Under the pieces are notes generated by a model that saw only the letters and a program-made list of their open reading frames with translations, searched no databases and was not told the origin of the DNA. The position numbers and the translations under genes were made by a program. A DNA stretch of 6,299 bases, taken from NCBI GenBank assembly GCA_947169455.1, contig CAMVPV010000091.1, positions 1-6,299 of the forward strand, in the 5' to 3' direction. Within the stretch, counting starts at the first letter, position 1; each line of letters opens with the position of its first letter. This document shows, piece after piece, positions 5,772 to 6,299 of the stretch. Origin of the DNA: an uncultured Clostridia bacterium. Lineage in GTDB: Bacteria > Bacillota_A > Clostridia > Oscillospirales > Ruminococcaceae.

Positions 5772-5800
5772 TTGACTTTTTTATGAAAATCTGATAAAAT
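5772..5800 (+). promoter_or_regulatory. miaB: Promoter of miaB
   Basis: TTGACT (5772-5777, five of six) and TAAAAT (5795-5800, five of six) are separated by 17 bases. TGA directly before the -10 makes it an extended -10 promoter (TGATAAAAT). Transcription would start near 5807, leaving a leader of about 27 bases. Confidence 0.8.
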
Positions 5801-5833
5801 AATCACAAGATATTTTGAAAGGAACTGCACAAA

Positions 5834-6299
5834 ATGACCGATAAAGAATATTCCGAATATATCTCGAAAGTATGTGATATCACCTCGCAGCGTGAAACAC
5901 CGCCGCTCGCACTCGTGCGGAGCTACGGCTGCCAGCAGAACGTGAACGACGGCGAGCGCATGGCGGGTATGCTTTCCGAAATGGGCTTCGGCATAACCTG
6001 CGATACAGAGTCCGCCGATCTTATACTGCTGAATACCTGCGCAGTCCGCGAAAACGCCGAAACCAAGGTTTTCGGGAACATAGGCGAGATAAAGCATCTG
6101 AAGGAGAAAAAGCCCTCACTCATCATCGGAGTGTGCGGCTGCATGACACAGCAGGAACACATCGCCGAAAAGATAAAGGAGACATACCGCTTTGTGGATA
6201 TGATATTCGGCACCTTCGCAGTGAAGGATATGCCGAAGCTGCTGTATGAGGTGCTTACGGAAAAACGCCGCGTCACCGATATCTCCGAGGACGGCGGCG
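5834..6299 (+). CDS. miaB: tRNA-2-methylthio-N6-dimethylallyladenosine synthase MiaB, N-terminal part
   Basis: This gene is cut by the right edge: 155 codons plus one base are visible of a protein usually near 450-500 residues. MiaB is a cytoplasmic radical SAM methylthiotransferase that adds a 2-methylthio group to i6A37 in tRNAs reading UNN codons. The visible part is the N-terminal UPF0004 (methylthiotransferase) domain. It carries the three cysteines that hold the auxiliary 4Fe-4S cluster: C33 in SYGCQQNVNDGE, C69 in LLNTCAVRENAE and C103 in GVCGCMTQQ. The radical SAM CxxxCxxC motif and the TRAM domain would lie beyond the edge. YGCQQNVND instead of YGCQMN is, from memory, usual in clostridial MiaB. 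The ATG is preceded by AAAGGA (5818-5823) at ten bases, and the gene has its own promoter. The GCQQN and NTCAVRENA motifs favour MiaB over RimO or MtaB. Confidence 0.93.
   Translation, partial: MTDKEYSEYISKVCDITSQRETPPLALVRSYGCQQNVNDGERMAGMLSEMGFGITCDTESADLILLNTCAVRENAETKVFGNIGEIKHLKEKKPSLIIGVCGCMTQQEHIAEKIKETYRFVDMIFGTFAVKDMPKLLYEVLTEKRRVTDISEDGG

Noticed and set aside
5923..6276. Minus-strand frame opposite miaB
   Set aside because: It overlaps the cysteine motifs of MiaB in antisense and has no features of its own.

Overview
The window looks like a chromosomal segment of a Gram-positive, low-to-mid GC Clostridia-type bacterium. A Ruminococcus-like member of the Oscillospiraceae is my best guess, but it is an inference. 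The reasons are sigma-A type promoters (TTGACA with 17-base spacers), strong AGGAGG-type ribosome binding sites, AT-rich intergenic DNA around coding regions of moderate GC, a secreted protein with choline-binding-type cell wall repeats, and clostridial-looking versions of Tex and MiaB.

Layout from left to right. (1) 1-587, plus: the C-terminal part of a membrane protein with two hydrophobic helices, resembling clostridial zinc-ribbon membrane proteins; its N-terminus lies outside the window. (2) 591-626: a long hairpin between convergent genes, probably a bidirectional terminator. (3) 657-1691, minus: a secreted protein with about five cell-wall-binding repeats and a C-terminal domain that begins with a BamE/SmpA-like motif; it has its own promoter at 1784-1812. 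(4) 1855-4092, minus: tex, an RNA-binding S1-domain protein, with a promoter at 4163-4191 and a hairpin in its short leader. (5) 4093-4409: 317 bases without a gene, rich in inverted repeats, including one hairpin with a U-rich tail in the leftward direction. (6) 4410-4745, minus: a small XRE-family regulator, most likely starting at TTG. (7) 4958-5683, plus: a two-helix membrane protein of unknown function, divergent from the regulator. Its promoter holds a perfect 14-bp palindrome between the -35 and -10 boxes, and its leader can form alternative hairpins. A GC-rich terminator follows. (8) 5834 to the right edge, plus: the first 155 codons of miaB, with a near-consensus extended -10 promoter.

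The housekeeping genes are tex (transcription/RNA metabolism) and miaB (2-methylthio modification of tRNA A37). Between them sits the divergent XRE regulator and membrane protein pair, which reads as a self-contained repressor/target module. It is the most interesting part of the window. No mobile element, CRISPR array, rRNA or tRNA was seen.
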